NCBI GenBank assembly: GCA_934433135.1
Contig: CAKRZO010000031.1
Coordinates: 1-31,808, forward strand
DNA: 31,808 nucleotides
Direction: 5' to 3'
Source: an uncultured Acetatifactor sp.
GTDB lineage: Bacteria > Bacillota > Clostridia > Lachnospirales > Lachnospiraceae
Below are positions 24,029-31,791 of this stretch, piece after piece. The number at the start of each line of letters is the position of its first letter. Position 1 is the first letter of the stretch. The position numbers and the translations under genes were made by a program. The notes below the pieces were generated by a model. The model was not told the origin of the DNA. It ran no database searches and was given only the letters and a program-made list of their open reading frames with translations.

Positions 24029-25525
24029 TCAGTCATCCTGCGCCCAGGAAAGTGCGCAGCGCACCGCTTTATGCCAGCCTTTCAGCAGGCCAGTCCTTTG
24101 GGTTTCCTCCATGGAAGGAGCAAAAGACGTGCAGGCAGTACGGTTCTTCAGAAGCTCCTCCTTATCTTTCCAGAAGCCGCAGGTAAGTCCTGCCAGGAAA
24201 GCAGCTCCCAGCGCGGTCGTTTCAATGCAGGCCGGCCGTTCCACGCGGATGCCCGCAATGTCTGCCTGAAACTGCATCAGAAAATCGTTGGCGCTGGCGC
24301 CGCCGTCCACCCTGAGTGCTTTTAAGGGAATTTTGCTGTCCTTTTCCATGGCCTGCAGTACATCCAGTGTCTGATAAGCAACGGATTCCAGGGTGGCACG
24401 GATAAAATGCTCTTTGGTACAGCCTCTGGTCAGCCCCACTACAGTACCCCTTGCATAGGGATTCCAGTAGGGTGCTCCCATGCCGGTAAAGACGGGTACG
24501 ATGTACATGCCGGCGGTATCTTTCACACTGCGGGCATATTCTTCCGACTGGGATGCGGATTTGATCATACGCATGCTGTCCCGGAGCCACTGAATCGACG
24601 CCCCTGCCACAAAGACGCTTCCCTCCAGGGCATATTCCGTTTTTTCTCCGACACTTGCCGCAATCGTGGTCAGCAATCCGGATTCGGAAGCTATGGCATG
24701 TTCTCCGGTATTCATTAAGAGGAAGCAGCCGGTTCCGTAAGTGTTTTTGACTTCTCCCGGCTCAAGGCAGCTCTGTCCGAACAAGGCAGCCTGCTGGTCG
24801 CCTGCCGCACCGGCAATGGGGATGGGTTCCCCGAAAATCAGCGGATCCGTATAACCGTATAAACAGCCCGAAGGCTTTACTTCCGGAAGCATGGAGGCAG
24901 GAATCCTAAAATAAGCAAGAAGTTCTTCATCCCAGGAAAGGGTATGAATATTGTATAACATCGTCCTGGAAGCATTGGTTACATCCGTCACATGGGCAGC
25001 GCCCTTGGTTAAGTTGTAGATCAGCCAGCTGTCCACCGTTCCGAAAAGCAGGCGTCCTTCCTCTGCTTTCAGCCTGGCGCCCGGAACGTTATCGAGAATC
25101 CAGGCAATTTTGGAAGCGCTGAAATAGGCATCCGGAATCAGTCCGGTTTTTTCCCGGATGACCCGGTCAAAGCCTTCCTTTTTCAGGGCATCAATCATAG
25201 GTGCGGAGCGTCTGCACTGCCACACAATGGCATTGTAAACCGGCTCGCCGGTTTCCCGATCCCAGCAGATGGTGGTTTCCCGCTGGTTGGTAATACCTAT
25301 GGCTCGGATGTCCTCGGCATCTGCGCCGATCAAAGCCATGCTCTCCGTAGCTACGGCCAGCTGGGAAGACCAGATTTCCAGAGGGTTGTGCTCCACCCAG
25401 CCGGGCTGGGGATAGATCTGGGTAAACTCTTTCTGCGCTTTGGAGCAGATATTTCCGGATTTGTCAAAAAGGATGCAGCGGGAACTGGTCGTTCCCTGAT
25501 CCAGAGCCATTATGTAGTCAGCCAT
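24029..25525 (-). CDS. glpK: Glycerol kinase
   Basis: A 498-residue FGGY-family kinase that converts glycerol and ATP to sn-glycerol 3-phosphate in the cytoplasm. I start at MADYIMALDQGTTSSR (25525), seven bases after AAAGGAG. Motifs include the phosphate-binding DQGTTSSR, the substrate region PGWVEHNPLEIW, ITNQRETT, GTVDSWLIYNLT, the ATP-site GAAGDQQAALFGQ and the FGGY signature near LKALRVDGGASANDFLMQFQ. The histidine sometimes phosphorylated by PTS HPr in Firmicutes would lie in the 220-240 region, but I see no clear copy there. No glpF or glpD neighbour is present. The gene diverges from an aminotransferase and has a roughly 280-base leader holding a palindromic element. Its stop abuts the AAA-ATPase remnant. 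Confidence 0.98.
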   Translation of the reverse strand: MADYIMALDQGTTSSRCILFDKSGNICSKAQKEFTQIYPQPGWVEHNPLEIWSSQLAVATESMALIGADAEDIRAIGITNQRETTICWDRETGEPVYNAIVWQCRRSAPMIDALKKEGFDRVIREKTGLIPDAYFSASKIAWILDNVPGARLKAEEGRLLFGTVDSWLIYNLTKGAAHVTDVTNASRTMLYNIHTLSWDEELLAYFRIPASMLPEVKPSGCLYGYTDPLIFGEPIPIAGAAGDQQAALFGQSCLEPGEVKNTYGTGCFLLMNTGEHAIASESGLLTTIAASVGEKTEYALEGSVFVAGASIQWLRDSMRMIKSASQSEEYARSVKDTAGMYIVPVFTGMGAPYWNPYARGTVVGLTRGCTKEHFIRATLESVAYQTLDVLQAMEKDSKIPLKALRVDGGASANDFLMQFQADIAGIRVERPACIETTALGAAFLAGLTCGFWKDKEELLKNRTACTSFAPSMEETQRTGLLKGWHKAVRCALSWAQDD

Positions 25526-25575
25526 GTCAAAACTCCTTTCCTGTGTAAACATACAAGCGGTTGTACATCTACATT

Positions 25576-25753
25576 GATACCTCCTCGGGCAGGTTCATGC
25601 GGATCCATTCGGGGGACGCTTTCGCTCAATTAAAAACGCAGCGGCACTAAGATTGCACAATACGCAATCAACTGCGCCCTTTGCAGTTTGGGGTCGGCGT
25701 TTTTACATGCACCCCTCATTGGATTCCGCATGAGCCTACCCTTAGATACCTCC
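25576..25753. repeat. 9-bp direct repeats flanking the palindromic element
   Basis: GATACCTCC occurs at 25576-25584 and again at 25745-25753, immediately outside the arms of the inverted repeat at 25588-25740 (separated from them by 1-3 bases). Direct repeats around terminal inverted repeats are what a target-site duplication would look like. Confidence 0.5.
25588..25740 (-). ncRNA. Palindromic element in the glpK leader: structured RNA or MITE-like insertion
   Basis: Arms of about 20 bases at 25588-25607 and 25720-25740 pair almost completely (shared core TCATGCGGA). Inside, GGGG and CCCC tracts near the arms can pair, then AAAAACGC pairs with GCGTTTTT, and an apical hairpin GATTGC/GCAATC closes the rod. 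On the minus strand a side hairpin would carry a GAAA loop. The whole would be transcribed as part of the glpK leader from the promoter at 25807. The rod with a large internal loop is reminiscent of 6S RNA, but I cannot match a known family. The flanking 9-bp direct repeats make a small transposon-derived element equally possible. No coding gene is visible in this 416-base gap. Confidence 0.4.
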
Positions 25754-25806
25754 CAAAACTTTTTATATATTTGTTCTTCATAAATTTATCTTAGAACTGT
25801 AACACC

Positions 25807-25835
25807 AGTATATCATTCCGAGCGAAAAAAAGCAA
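25807..25835 (-). promoter_or_regulatory. Promoter reading toward glpK
   Basis: Minus strand -35 TTGCTT (25830-25835), 17 bases, -10 TATACT (25807-25812) with an upstream TG (extended -10). It would give a leader of about 275 bases before glpK. Its -35 box is one arm of the palindrome AAGCAAT (25830-25836) / ATTGCTT (25843-25849). Confidence 0.6.
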
Positions 25836-25843
25836 TTATTGGA

Positions 25844-25872
25844 TTGCTTTTCCCCGAAGATAGAATTATAAT
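25844..25872 (+). promoter_or_regulatory. Promoter reading toward the aminotransferase
   Basis: Plus strand -35 TTGCTT (25844-25849), 17 bases, -10 TATAAT (25867-25872), about 70 bases before the aminotransferase start. It is back to back with the glpK promoter, with the two -35 boxes eight bases apart as arms of one palindrome. Confidence 0.68.
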
Positions 25873-25941
25873 AATAATCTGAAAACACAGTTTTGCGAAT
25901 GGTGCATGTGAACTGTTATTAACGAAGAAATGAGGTTTTAT

Positions 25942-27135
25942 ATGATCGTACAAAAATACAAAGATATGTTGGCAGGGAAGTCCGTTATCAGGCAGCTTTC
26001 GGAATTTGCAACGGCAAGAGGCGCCGAAATCGGGTATGATAACGTTTTTGATTACAGTCTGGGCAATCCGTCCGTACCCGTGCCTCAAGAATTTACCAGC
26101 AAGATGATACATATGCTGGCTACCAGACGTTCCAATGAACTGCACGGCTACAGTCCCAGTCTGGGAATTACCAGTGTAAGAGAGGCTATCGCCACTTCCC
26201 TGGAAGAACGTTTCGGACTTCCTTACCGGAAAGAGCATATTTTTATGGCGTCCGGTGCAGCCGGCGCTCTGGCGCATGCGTTCCGCCTGGTAACCCAGCC
26301 GGGAGATGAGATCCTTACGTTTGCTCCATTTTTCCCGGAATACCATCCTTATGTGGATCTGACGGGCGCGGTGTTAAAGGTCGTTCCGCCGGAAACCAAG
26401 ACCTTCCAGATTAATTTTACGGCATTTGAAGAGATGCTTACGCCAAAGACCATGGCGGTACTGATCAATACGCCGAACAATCCTTCCGGTGTTGTTTACT
26501 CGGATGAGACCTTAAAACAACTTGCGGAAATCATGACGAAGAAATCGGAAGAATATGGCCACGATATTTTCCTGATTTCCGATGAGCCTTACCGGGAAAT
26601 TGTCTTTAAGGGAGTAAACGCACCTTTCGTCTCCGCTTTTTACGACAATACCATTATGTGCTACTCTTTTTCCAAGTCGCTGTCCCTTCCCGGTGAACGT
26701 ATCGGTTATGTGGCAGTCAATCCCGCCTGCAAAGAAGCAGAAACCCTGATCGCTATGTGTGCGCAGATTTCCAGAGGAATCGGGCATAACTGTCCTCCCT
26801 CCATTATTCAGCTGGCAGTGGCACAGGTGTTGGATAAGACGGCAGACTTAAGCGTTTACGAAGTGAATCGTAACCTTCTTTATAATGAACTGATCGATCT
26901 GGGATATACCTGTGTAAAGCCGGGCGGAACTTTCTACATTTTCCCGAAGGCCATGGAAGAAGATGCCAGGGAATTCTGCAAAAAAGCACTGAAGTACGAC
27001 TTAATTCTGGTGCCGGGCGATACCTTCGGCGCTCCGGGATATTTCCGGATGGCATATTGCGTGGACACGGAGAAAGTAAAGCGTTCCTTAACGGCGCTGC
27101 GTCAGTTTACACAGGAAACTTATCCGAACCGCTGA
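25942..27135 (+). CDS. Class I/II pyridoxal-phosphate aminotransferase
   Basis: A 397-residue fold-type I aminotransferase. I start at MIVQKYKDML (25942), six bases after GAGG; the ATG at 25930 overlaps that ribosome site. Cofactor residues are visible: N179 in TPNNPSG, D214 and Y217 in SDEPYRE, the Schiff-base lysine K245 in SFSKSLSLPGER and R253 in the same motif. An arginine near the C-terminus in YFRMAYCV should bind the substrate carboxylate. These enzymes move amino groups between amino acids and 2-oxoacids in the cytoplasm; the sequence resembles aspartate/aromatic-type members, and the exact substrate is not clear. It is transcribed alone from its own promoter, diverging from glpK. 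Confidence 0.93.
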   Translation: MIVQKYKDMLAGKSVIRQLSEFATARGAEIGYDNVFDYSLGNPSVPVPQEFTSKMIHMLATRRSNELHGYSPSLGITSVREAIATSLEERFGLPYRKEHIFMASGAAGALAHAFRLVTQPGDEILTFAPFFPEYHPYVDLTGAVLKVVPPETKTFQINFTAFEEMLTPKTMAVLINTPNNPSGVVYSDETLKQLAEIMTKKSEEYGHDIFLISDEPYREIVFKGVNAPFVSAFYDNTIMCYSFSKSLSLPGERIGYVAVNPACKEAETLIAMCAQISRGIGHNCPPSIIQLAVAQVLDKTADLSVYEVNRNLLYNELIDLGYTCVKPGGTFYIFPKAMEEDAREFCKKALKYDLILVPGDTFGAPGYFRMAYCVDTEKVKRSLTALRQFTQETYPNR

Positions 27136-27243
27136 AAATGCAAAAAGCACTGAACGAGCATTTTTGCAAATAGTTCACCTGTACTGTTGCTTTCCCACGA
27201 AAAATTTTATACGAAAATAGGATAATAAGGAGTATAATCTATT

Positions 27244-28092
27244 ATGTTGGAAATTATCAAAGCAATCATCTACGGAATCATAGAAGGAATCACGGAATGG
27301 CTTCCCATCAGCAGTACCGGGCATTTGCTGCTTGCCGAGCAGTTTATTCCTTTCAGGAATGTTTCGGAAGGCTTTTTCGATATGTTTGATGTCGTGATTC
27401 AGTTAGGCGCCATTCTGGCCGTTGTCGTTTTGTTCTGGAAGCAGATCTGGCCCTTTGCCCTGACCAGGAAAGAGAGAGAAAAAACCGACACATCATCCAT
27501 TGTCAAAATGGATATTCTCATCCTGTGGTTTAAGATTCTGGTATCCTGTGTACCGGCTGCCATTATTGGAATTTTGTTTGACGATGTCTGCAATGCTTTG
27601 TTTTACAATCCCACCAGCATTGCCATGGCACTGATCGTCTTCGGCGTGGCTTTCATCCTGATTGAGAACTGGAACAAGGGAAGAAAGCCCAAGATTACCA
27701 AGCTTTCCCAAATCACTTACCAGACTGCCCTGATGATCGGCGTCTTTCAGGTCATTGCGGCGGTCTTCCCCGGAACCTCCCGTTCCGGCGCTACGATTGT
27801 AGGCGCCCTGTTAATCGGCGTTTCCAGAAAAATCGCAGCCGAATACACCTTTTTCCTGGCCATCCCCGTAATGTTCGGCGCCAGCCTTTTAAAAGTGGTA
27901 AAGTTCGGATTTTCCTTTACCGCAGCCGAGGCGGCGGCTCTGGCAGTTGGAACAATCGTTTCCTTTATCGTATCGGTATTCGTACTCCGCTTCCTGATGG
28001 GATACATCAAAAAGCATGATTTTAAGATCTTCGGCTGGTACCGTATTGTACTGGGAATCGTTGTTCTTCTCTACTTCAATCTGCTCCGTTAA
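27244..28092 (+). CDS. uppP: Undecaprenyl-diphosphatase UppP (BacA)
   Basis: A 282-residue integral membrane phosphatase that recycles the lipid carrier for peptidoglycan and other wall polymers by converting undecaprenyl diphosphate to the monophosphate; extra copies give bacitracin resistance. The two active-site motifs are clear: EGITEWLPISSTGHLLL at 14-30 and PGTSRSGATI in the middle. About eight hydrophobic helices are visible, and the length is standard. AAGGAG lies about 11 bases before the ATG, a rather long spacing. A strong terminator follows at 28188-28222, so it is transcribed apart from hflK. Confidence 0.97.
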   Translation: MLEIIKAIIYGIIEGITEWLPISSTGHLLLAEQFIPFRNVSEGFFDMFDVVIQLGAILAVVVLFWKQIWPFALTRKEREKTDTSSIVKMDILILWFKILVSCVPAAIIGILFDDVCNALFYNPTSIAMALIVFGVAFILIENWNKGRKPKITKLSQITYQTALMIGVFQVIAAVFPGTSRSGATIVGALLIGVSRKIAAEYTFFLAIPVMFGASLLKVVKFGFSFTAAEAAALAVGTIVSFIVSVFVLRFLMGYIKKHDFKIFGWYRIVLGIVVLLYFNLLR

Positions 28093-28108
28093 TACCACCT
28101 GTTCTCTC

Positions 28109-28175
28109 TGCTAAAATGCGCAGAAAGAACAAAATTCATAGCATACCATCTATTTCCCTTGTGCTAAGATGCGCA
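28109..28175. repeat. Pair of 14-bp near-identical direct repeats after uppP
   Basis: TGCTAAAATGCGCA (28109-28122) and TGCTAAGATGCGCA (28162-28175), one mismatch, 53 bases apart. Each can form a small hairpin around a TAAAAT or TAAGAT loop, and the flanking arm bases differ between copies yet still pair. Function unknown. Confidence 0.4.
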
Positions 28176-28187
28176 AATGAAATTTCC

Positions 28188-28222
28188 GGCACGATAAAAC
28201 ATTTTATCGTGCCAAATTTTTT
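28188..28222 (+). terminator. Rho-independent terminator after uppP
   Basis: A perfect 12-bp stem, GGCACGATAAAA (28188-28199) with TTTTATCGTGCC (28202-28213), has a two-base loop and is followed by AAATTTTTTC. It lies about 100 bases after the uppP stop. Confidence 0.9.
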
Positions 28223-28223
28223 C

Positions 28224-28252
28224 TTGTGTATTTTTCCTTTTTCCCCTATACT
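28224..28252 (+). promoter_or_regulatory. Promoter of the hflK-hflC operon
   Basis: -35 TTGTGT (28224-28229), 17 bases, -10 TATACT (28247-28252), about 85 bases before the hflK start and right after the uppP terminator. Confidence 0.6.
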
Positions 28253-28336
28253 GTATTCATACCTTGTTACATCCATAATAAAAGCAGCATAAAACTTACA
28301 GAACCGTTTTATGCACAATGAAGGGAGTATTTTCAT

Positions 28337-29389
28337 ATGAGTAAAAAGGAATCATCCGGATTTGGTTCCGAATTGTTCGGGAAAGGGCGCAAGGCAGGGA
28401 AAATCATAGGGCTGGCTGTATTGGCCATCGTTGTAGTCTTCCTGGTTTTCGGCAGTTCCTATCAGATCCGGGAACAGGAACAGGCGGTTTTGATCACTTT
28501 TGGGAAAGCCAAAGCCGTTACCGAACCCGGACTTCACTTTAAACTTCCGCTTGTTCAGAGCGTGCGGAAGGTTAATACCACGATTCAGGGATTTGCCATC
28601 GGTTATTATGCCGATTCCAATGTTTCCGATGAGCAGGATTCCCTCATGATCACGTCCGACTATAATTTTGTCAATGTGGACTTTTTCGTGGAATATCGGG
28701 TAACCGACCCGGTACGAGCCGTTTATGCATCGGATCAGCCCGTGGAAATCTTAAAAAATATCTGCCAAAGCTCCATCCGTACCGTTATCGGCAGTTATCC
28801 CGTAGACGATGTGCTGACCACCGGCAAAAATGAAATTCAGGCGGAAATCAAGACGATGGTTCTGGAACACCTTAAGGAACAGGATCTGGGAATCTCCCTG
28901 GTTAACATTACCATCCAGGATTCGGAACCGCCTACCACGGAAGTCATGGAAGCCTTTAAGGCAGTAGAGACCGCCAAACAGGGAAAAGAAACTGCCCTGA
29001 ACAATGCCAATAAATACCGCAACGAGCAGATTCCTTCCGCTCAGGCAAAAGCAGACGGCATTCTGAAAAATGCACAGGCAAAGAAAACCGAACGCATCAA
29101 CGAAGGCGCCGCACAGGTAGCCCGCTTCAACGCTCTGTACGAGGAATATATCAAGAATCCCGTGGTTACCAGACAGCGTATGTTTTACGAAACCATGGAA
29201 GACGTACTGCCTGACTTAAAAGTCATTATCGAAAGCCCCCAGGGGCAGGTACAGACCTTCTATCCTTTAGAATCCTTTACCGGAACAGGCAGCGCAGATT
29301 CCTCCGACCGAACTAATTCTTCCGGTTCTTCTGACCGGATCAATTCTTCCGGTTCTTCCGCAGCGGTTGACAGTGATACGACAGAGTAG
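28337..29389 (+). CDS. hflK: Membrane protease modulator HflK (SPFH/stomatin family)
   Basis: A 350-residue SPFH protein. A short basic cytoplasmic start is followed by one membrane helix (about 22-40, IIGLAVLAIVVVFLVFG) and the SPFH domain, opening YQIREQEQAVLITFGKAKAVTEPGLHFKLP as two adjacent strands. A helical region rich in Ala, Lys and Glu follows (about 215-260), where SPFH proteins oligomerise. In other bacteria HflK and HflC form a cage around the FtsH protease and control its access to membrane proteins. The tail is low-complexity Ser/Gly, built from a 27-base tandem repeat at 29303-29356. GGGAG lies nine bases before the ATG. hflC starts 38 bases downstream, so the two are co-transcribed. 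Confidence 0.93.
   Translation: MSKKESSGFGSELFGKGRKAGKIIGLAVLAIVVVFLVFGSSYQIREQEQAVLITFGKAKAVTEPGLHFKLPLVQSVRKVNTTIQGFAIGYYADSNVSDEQDSLMITSDYNFVNVDFFVEYRVTDPVRAVYASDQPVEILKNICQSSIRTVIGSYPVDDVLTTGKNEIQAEIKTMVLEHLKEQDLGISLVNITIQDSEPPTTEVMEAFKAVETAKQGKETALNNANKYRNEQIPSAQAKADGILKNAQAKKTERINEGAAQVARFNALYEEYIKNPVVTRQRMFYETMEDVLPDLKVIIESPQGQVQTFYPLESFTGTGSADSSDRTNSSGSSDRINSSGSSAAVDSDTTE
29303..29356 (+). repeat. 27-bp tandem duplication in the hflK 3' end
   Basis: Units 29303-29329 and 29330-29356 are about 85-90 per cent identical and encode two copies of SDR(T/I)NSSGS. The reading frame is kept, so the duplication lengthens the Ser/Gly tail of HflK. Confidence 0.8.
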
Positions 29390-29427
29390 AATAGAAACGA
29401 CTAAGTCACTCAGAAATGGAGATTAAT

Positions 29428-30297
29428 ATGAAAAAACTAAAACCCATCTTAATTGCAGTCTTTCTCCTTTGCATTCTTTTGATCGGGAGCTCCTGTATCG
29501 TGGTAACCAATGAAAATGAATACAGCCTGATTCGTCAGTTCGGTAAAATCGATCATGTGGAAACTTCCGCAGGGATCAGCTTCAAGGTCCCTTTCCTGCA
29601 GAGCGTGGATAAACTGCCCAACCGGATCATGCTCTATGATCTTTCCGCATCCGATGTCATTACCAGCGATAAAAAGACCATGATCTGCGACAGTTTCGTC
29701 CTCTGGAAGATTGCCGATCCCGTTAAATTTGCCCAGACGCTGAATGGTTCCGTTTCCAATGCGGAAAGCAGACTGGATACCATTGTGTATAACGCCACCA
29801 AAAATGTGATCAGCAGCATCACACAGGATAAAGTAATCACCGGAAGAGACAGAGAACTGTCAGATGCCATTCTGAAAAATATCGGAGACGCTCCGGCACA
29901 GTACGGTATTGAGCTCCTGGCCTTTGATACCAAACAGCTGGATCTGCCCCAGGACAACAAAGCCGCCGTATACGAACGAATGATTTCCGAACGGGACAAC
30001 ATCGCCGCTACTTACATTGCGGAAGGAAATTCCGAAGCCCAGATCATCCGCAACAGCACCGATCAGGAAGTTACCGTGATGCTTTCTGAAGCCGAAAAGC
30101 AGGCTGAAATTCTGATCGCAGAAGGAGAAGCGGAATACATGCGCATTCTTTCGGAAGCTTATTCCGACCCTTCCAGACAGGATTTCTATTCCTTCGTCAG
30201 AAGCCTGGATGCCCTGAAAGCTTCCATGACAGGAGCCTCCAAGACGGTAATCCTCTCTCCTGATTCGCCCATTGCCGGAATTTTCTACGGGAATTAG
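29428..30297 (+). CDS. hflC: Membrane protease modulator HflC (SPFH/stomatin family)
   Basis: A 289-residue SPFH protein and the partner of HflK. I start at MKKLKPIL (29428), six bases after GGAG; the ATG at 29416 contains that ribosome site. One membrane helix (about 5-25) is followed by the SPFH signature TNENEYSLIRQFGKIDHVE, then ISFKVPFLQSVDKLPNRI. The long helix typical of HflC includes MISERDNIAATYIAEGNSEAQIIRN and AEKQAEILIAEGEAEYMRIL. The C-terminus SPDSPIAGIF is usual for the family. It ends nine bases from the pyrR stop, on the opposite strand, with no clear terminator between them. Confidence 0.94.
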   Translation: MKKLKPILIAVFLLCILLIGSSCIVVTNENEYSLIRQFGKIDHVETSAGISFKVPFLQSVDKLPNRIMLYDLSASDVITSDKKTMICDSFVLWKIADPVKFAQTLNGSVSNAESRLDTIVYNATKNVISSITQDKVITGRDRELSDAILKNIGDAPAQYGIELLAFDTKQLDLPQDNKAAVYERMISERDNIAATYIAEGNSEAQIIRNSTDQEVTVMLSEAEKQAEILIAEGEAEYMRILSEAYSDPSRQDFYSFVRSLDALKASMTGASKTVILSPDSPIAGIFYGN

Positions 30298-30306
30298 AGC
30301 TACCGT

Positions 30307-30858
30307 TCAGGGAGTCTTCTCATAAATACAGACGCCTGTCTGGCCGTCGATCTCCTGTACCATAACGGACACTACTTCATTCTGGGAAGTGGGGATATTC
30401 TTTCCTACATAGTCCGGGCGGATGGGAAGCTCCCTATGCCCCCTGTCCACAAGAACCGCAAGCTGTATAGAGCGGGGTCTTCCGTAACGGAATACCGCCT
30501 CAATTGCAGCTCTCGCGGTTCTTCCCGTATAGATGACATCATCCACCAGAATCACGTGATACTGCCGCACATCGCAGGGAATCCGGCTGTCTGACGCCTC
30601 CGGCAATTCTTTTACTTCCGTCAGATCATCCCGGTATAACGTCACATCAATGGAACCTACCGGTACTTTCGTTCCTTCAAAACGTTCGATATTCCTTGCC
30701 AGCATTTCAGCAATAGGAATACCTCTTCTGCGGATTCCCAAAAGGCAGACCTGCCCGGCTCCCGCATTTTTCTCAATGATTTCATGTGCAATTCTGGCAA
30801 GAGATCTTGCAAATTGCGCTTCATCCATAATTTTGGCTTTGTATTCTTTTCCACTCAC
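30307..30858 (-). CDS. pyrR: PyrR bifunctional pyrimidine regulator / uracil phosphoribosyltransferase
   Basis: A 183-residue phosphoribosyltransferase-fold protein. In Firmicutes PyrR binds UMP and attenuates pyrimidine operon transcripts, and it has weak uracil phosphoribosyltransferase activity. The PRPP-binding motif VILVDDVIYTGRTARAA is intact. Other family sequence includes GIRRRGIPIAEMLA near the N-terminus, YRDDLTE and VLVDRGHRELPIRPDYVGKNIPTS. The start is a GTG (30858), seven bases after GGAGGG; a nearby ATG reads straight into TGA. It lies 17 bases downstream of the acetyltransferase gene and is probably co-transcribed with it. No pyr biosynthesis genes and no PyrR-type leader structure are seen here, so its targets lie elsewhere. 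Confidence 0.97.
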   Translation of the reverse strand: MSGKEYKAKIMDEAQFARSLARIAHEIIEKNAGAGQVCLLGIRRRGIPIAEMLARNIERFEGTKVPVGSIDVTLYRDDLTEVKELPEASDSRIPCDVRQYHVILVDDVIYTGRTARAAIEAVFRYGRPRSIQLAVLVDRGHRELPIRPDYVGKNIPTSQNEVVSVMVQEIDGQTGVCIYEKTP

Positions 30859-30875
30859 ATTAATTCCCTCCGATA

Positions 30876-31718
30876 TTACAATAATTCTTTCCGAAAAGCG
30901 ATAAATTCCCGCCCGTCTTTCTCAAACGTTTCCCTTGCCTCAAATCCAAGATGCCGGCAGACCGCTGCAGACGCTGCATTTTCCCTGTCCGTCACGGCAC
31001 AGACCCTTTGGAACAAAAGCTCCTCTTTTGCGTAGGCAAGAAGGGCGCTGCAAACTTCTTTCGCAAGTCCTTTGCCCTGCCTTTTCGGTGTAATACAATA
31101 TCCCAGTTCCGGACAATCTGGCTCCTCTCCCGCACTGAAACCGGCTCTTCCGATGACTTTTCCATCTTCCCGATCCAGTATAGTCCAGATTCCGTAGCCG
31201 TAAAAAGGATAGACTTTTTCGATATAGGCATTCAAAACGGCATAGGCATCTTCCGACTCTTTGCAGATCGGTTCCATGTAACGGGTAACGGAAGGTTCTG
31301 CGTAAATGGCAAGGAGCGATTCGATATCCGGAGGAATCGTCTCTCTTACGATGCAACGCTTTGTACGGACAATTTCCCAGGGAATCTTTACCAGTCTCCG
31401 GTAGATATTTTCCAGGAACAAAGCGTCCAGTTCCTCCGGTTTTTCCATGGCATATTCTACGCAGAATTCGGGAAAAGTCTCTTTCGGCTCCTCATAGAAA
31501 TAAAGCAGTACCGGCTTTCCTTCCTTTTGCCAGACAGTTGCCTGCATGGGACTGTCCGTAATCCACAGAGTACCGGGGATTTCTTCCCTGCAGGCGGCCT
31601 TGTCTATTCTTTCATATGGAATGCCTTCCCGGGTCAGCTTCTGCCCCAGAAGAGCCATCCGTTCCCCGGCTTTGTCATGATACAATACAGAATTTACTTT
31701 TTTCAGATAATAGATCAT
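30876..31718 (-). CDS. GNAT family acetyltransferase with an extra N-terminal domain
   Basis: A 280-residue protein. The C-terminal half (about 118-280) is a GNAT N-acetyltransferase: VIGRAGFSAG strand, then LGYCITPKRQGKGLAKEVCSALLAYAKEEL containing the acetyl-CoA pyrophosphate loop RQGKGLA, then RVCAVTDRENAASAAVCRHLGF. The N-terminal part (about 1-110) is separate; it has short alpha/beta elements (PGTLWITDSP, KPVLLYFYEEP) that recall a degenerate Rossmann or HAD-like domain and ends PWEIVRTKRCIVRETIPPD, where the GNAT fold begins. The acceptor substrate is unknown. It is upstream of and close to pyrR, and has a promoter at 31747-31775. Confidence 0.85.
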   Translation of the reverse strand: MIYYLKKVNSVLYHDKAGERMALLGQKLTREGIPYERIDKAACREEIPGTLWITDSPMQATVWQKEGKPVLLYFYEEPKETFPEFCVEYAMEKPEELDALFLENIYRRLVKIPWEIVRTKRCIVRETIPPDIESLLAIYAEPSVTRYMEPICKESEDAYAVLNAYIEKVYPFYGYGIWTILDREDGKVIGRAGFSAGEEPDCPELGYCITPKRQGKGLAKEVCSALLAYAKEELLFQRVCAVTDRENAASAAVCRHLGFEARETFEKDGREFIAFRKELL

Positions 31719-31746
31719 TTTCCATTTTCCTCTTTACCTTTCCCTT

Positions 31747-31775
31747 ATTTTATAATAAAATAAGAAAAAAAGCAA
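31747..31775 (-). promoter_or_regulatory. Promoter of the acetyltransferase-pyrR unit
   Basis: Minus strand -35 TTGCTT (31770-31775), 17 bases, -10 TAAAAT (31747-31752), about 30 bases before the acetyltransferase ATG. Confidence 0.5.
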
Positions 31776-31791
31776 AGGAAAGGAATTTTTT

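Noticed and set aside
25830..25849. AAGCAAT/ATTGCTT hairpin with flanking T runs as a terminator
   Set aside because: No gene ends on either side of it; both arms serve as -35 boxes of divergent promoters.
25813..26346. 177-residue minus-strand frame over the aminotransferase start
   Set aside because: Antisense to a conserved PLP enzyme and crossing both divergent promoters; no support.
27136..27175. Hairpin TGCAAAAAGC/GCATTTTTGCA after the aminotransferase as a terminator
   Set aside because: The stem is imperfect and AT-rich and no T tract follows, so it is too weak to annotate.
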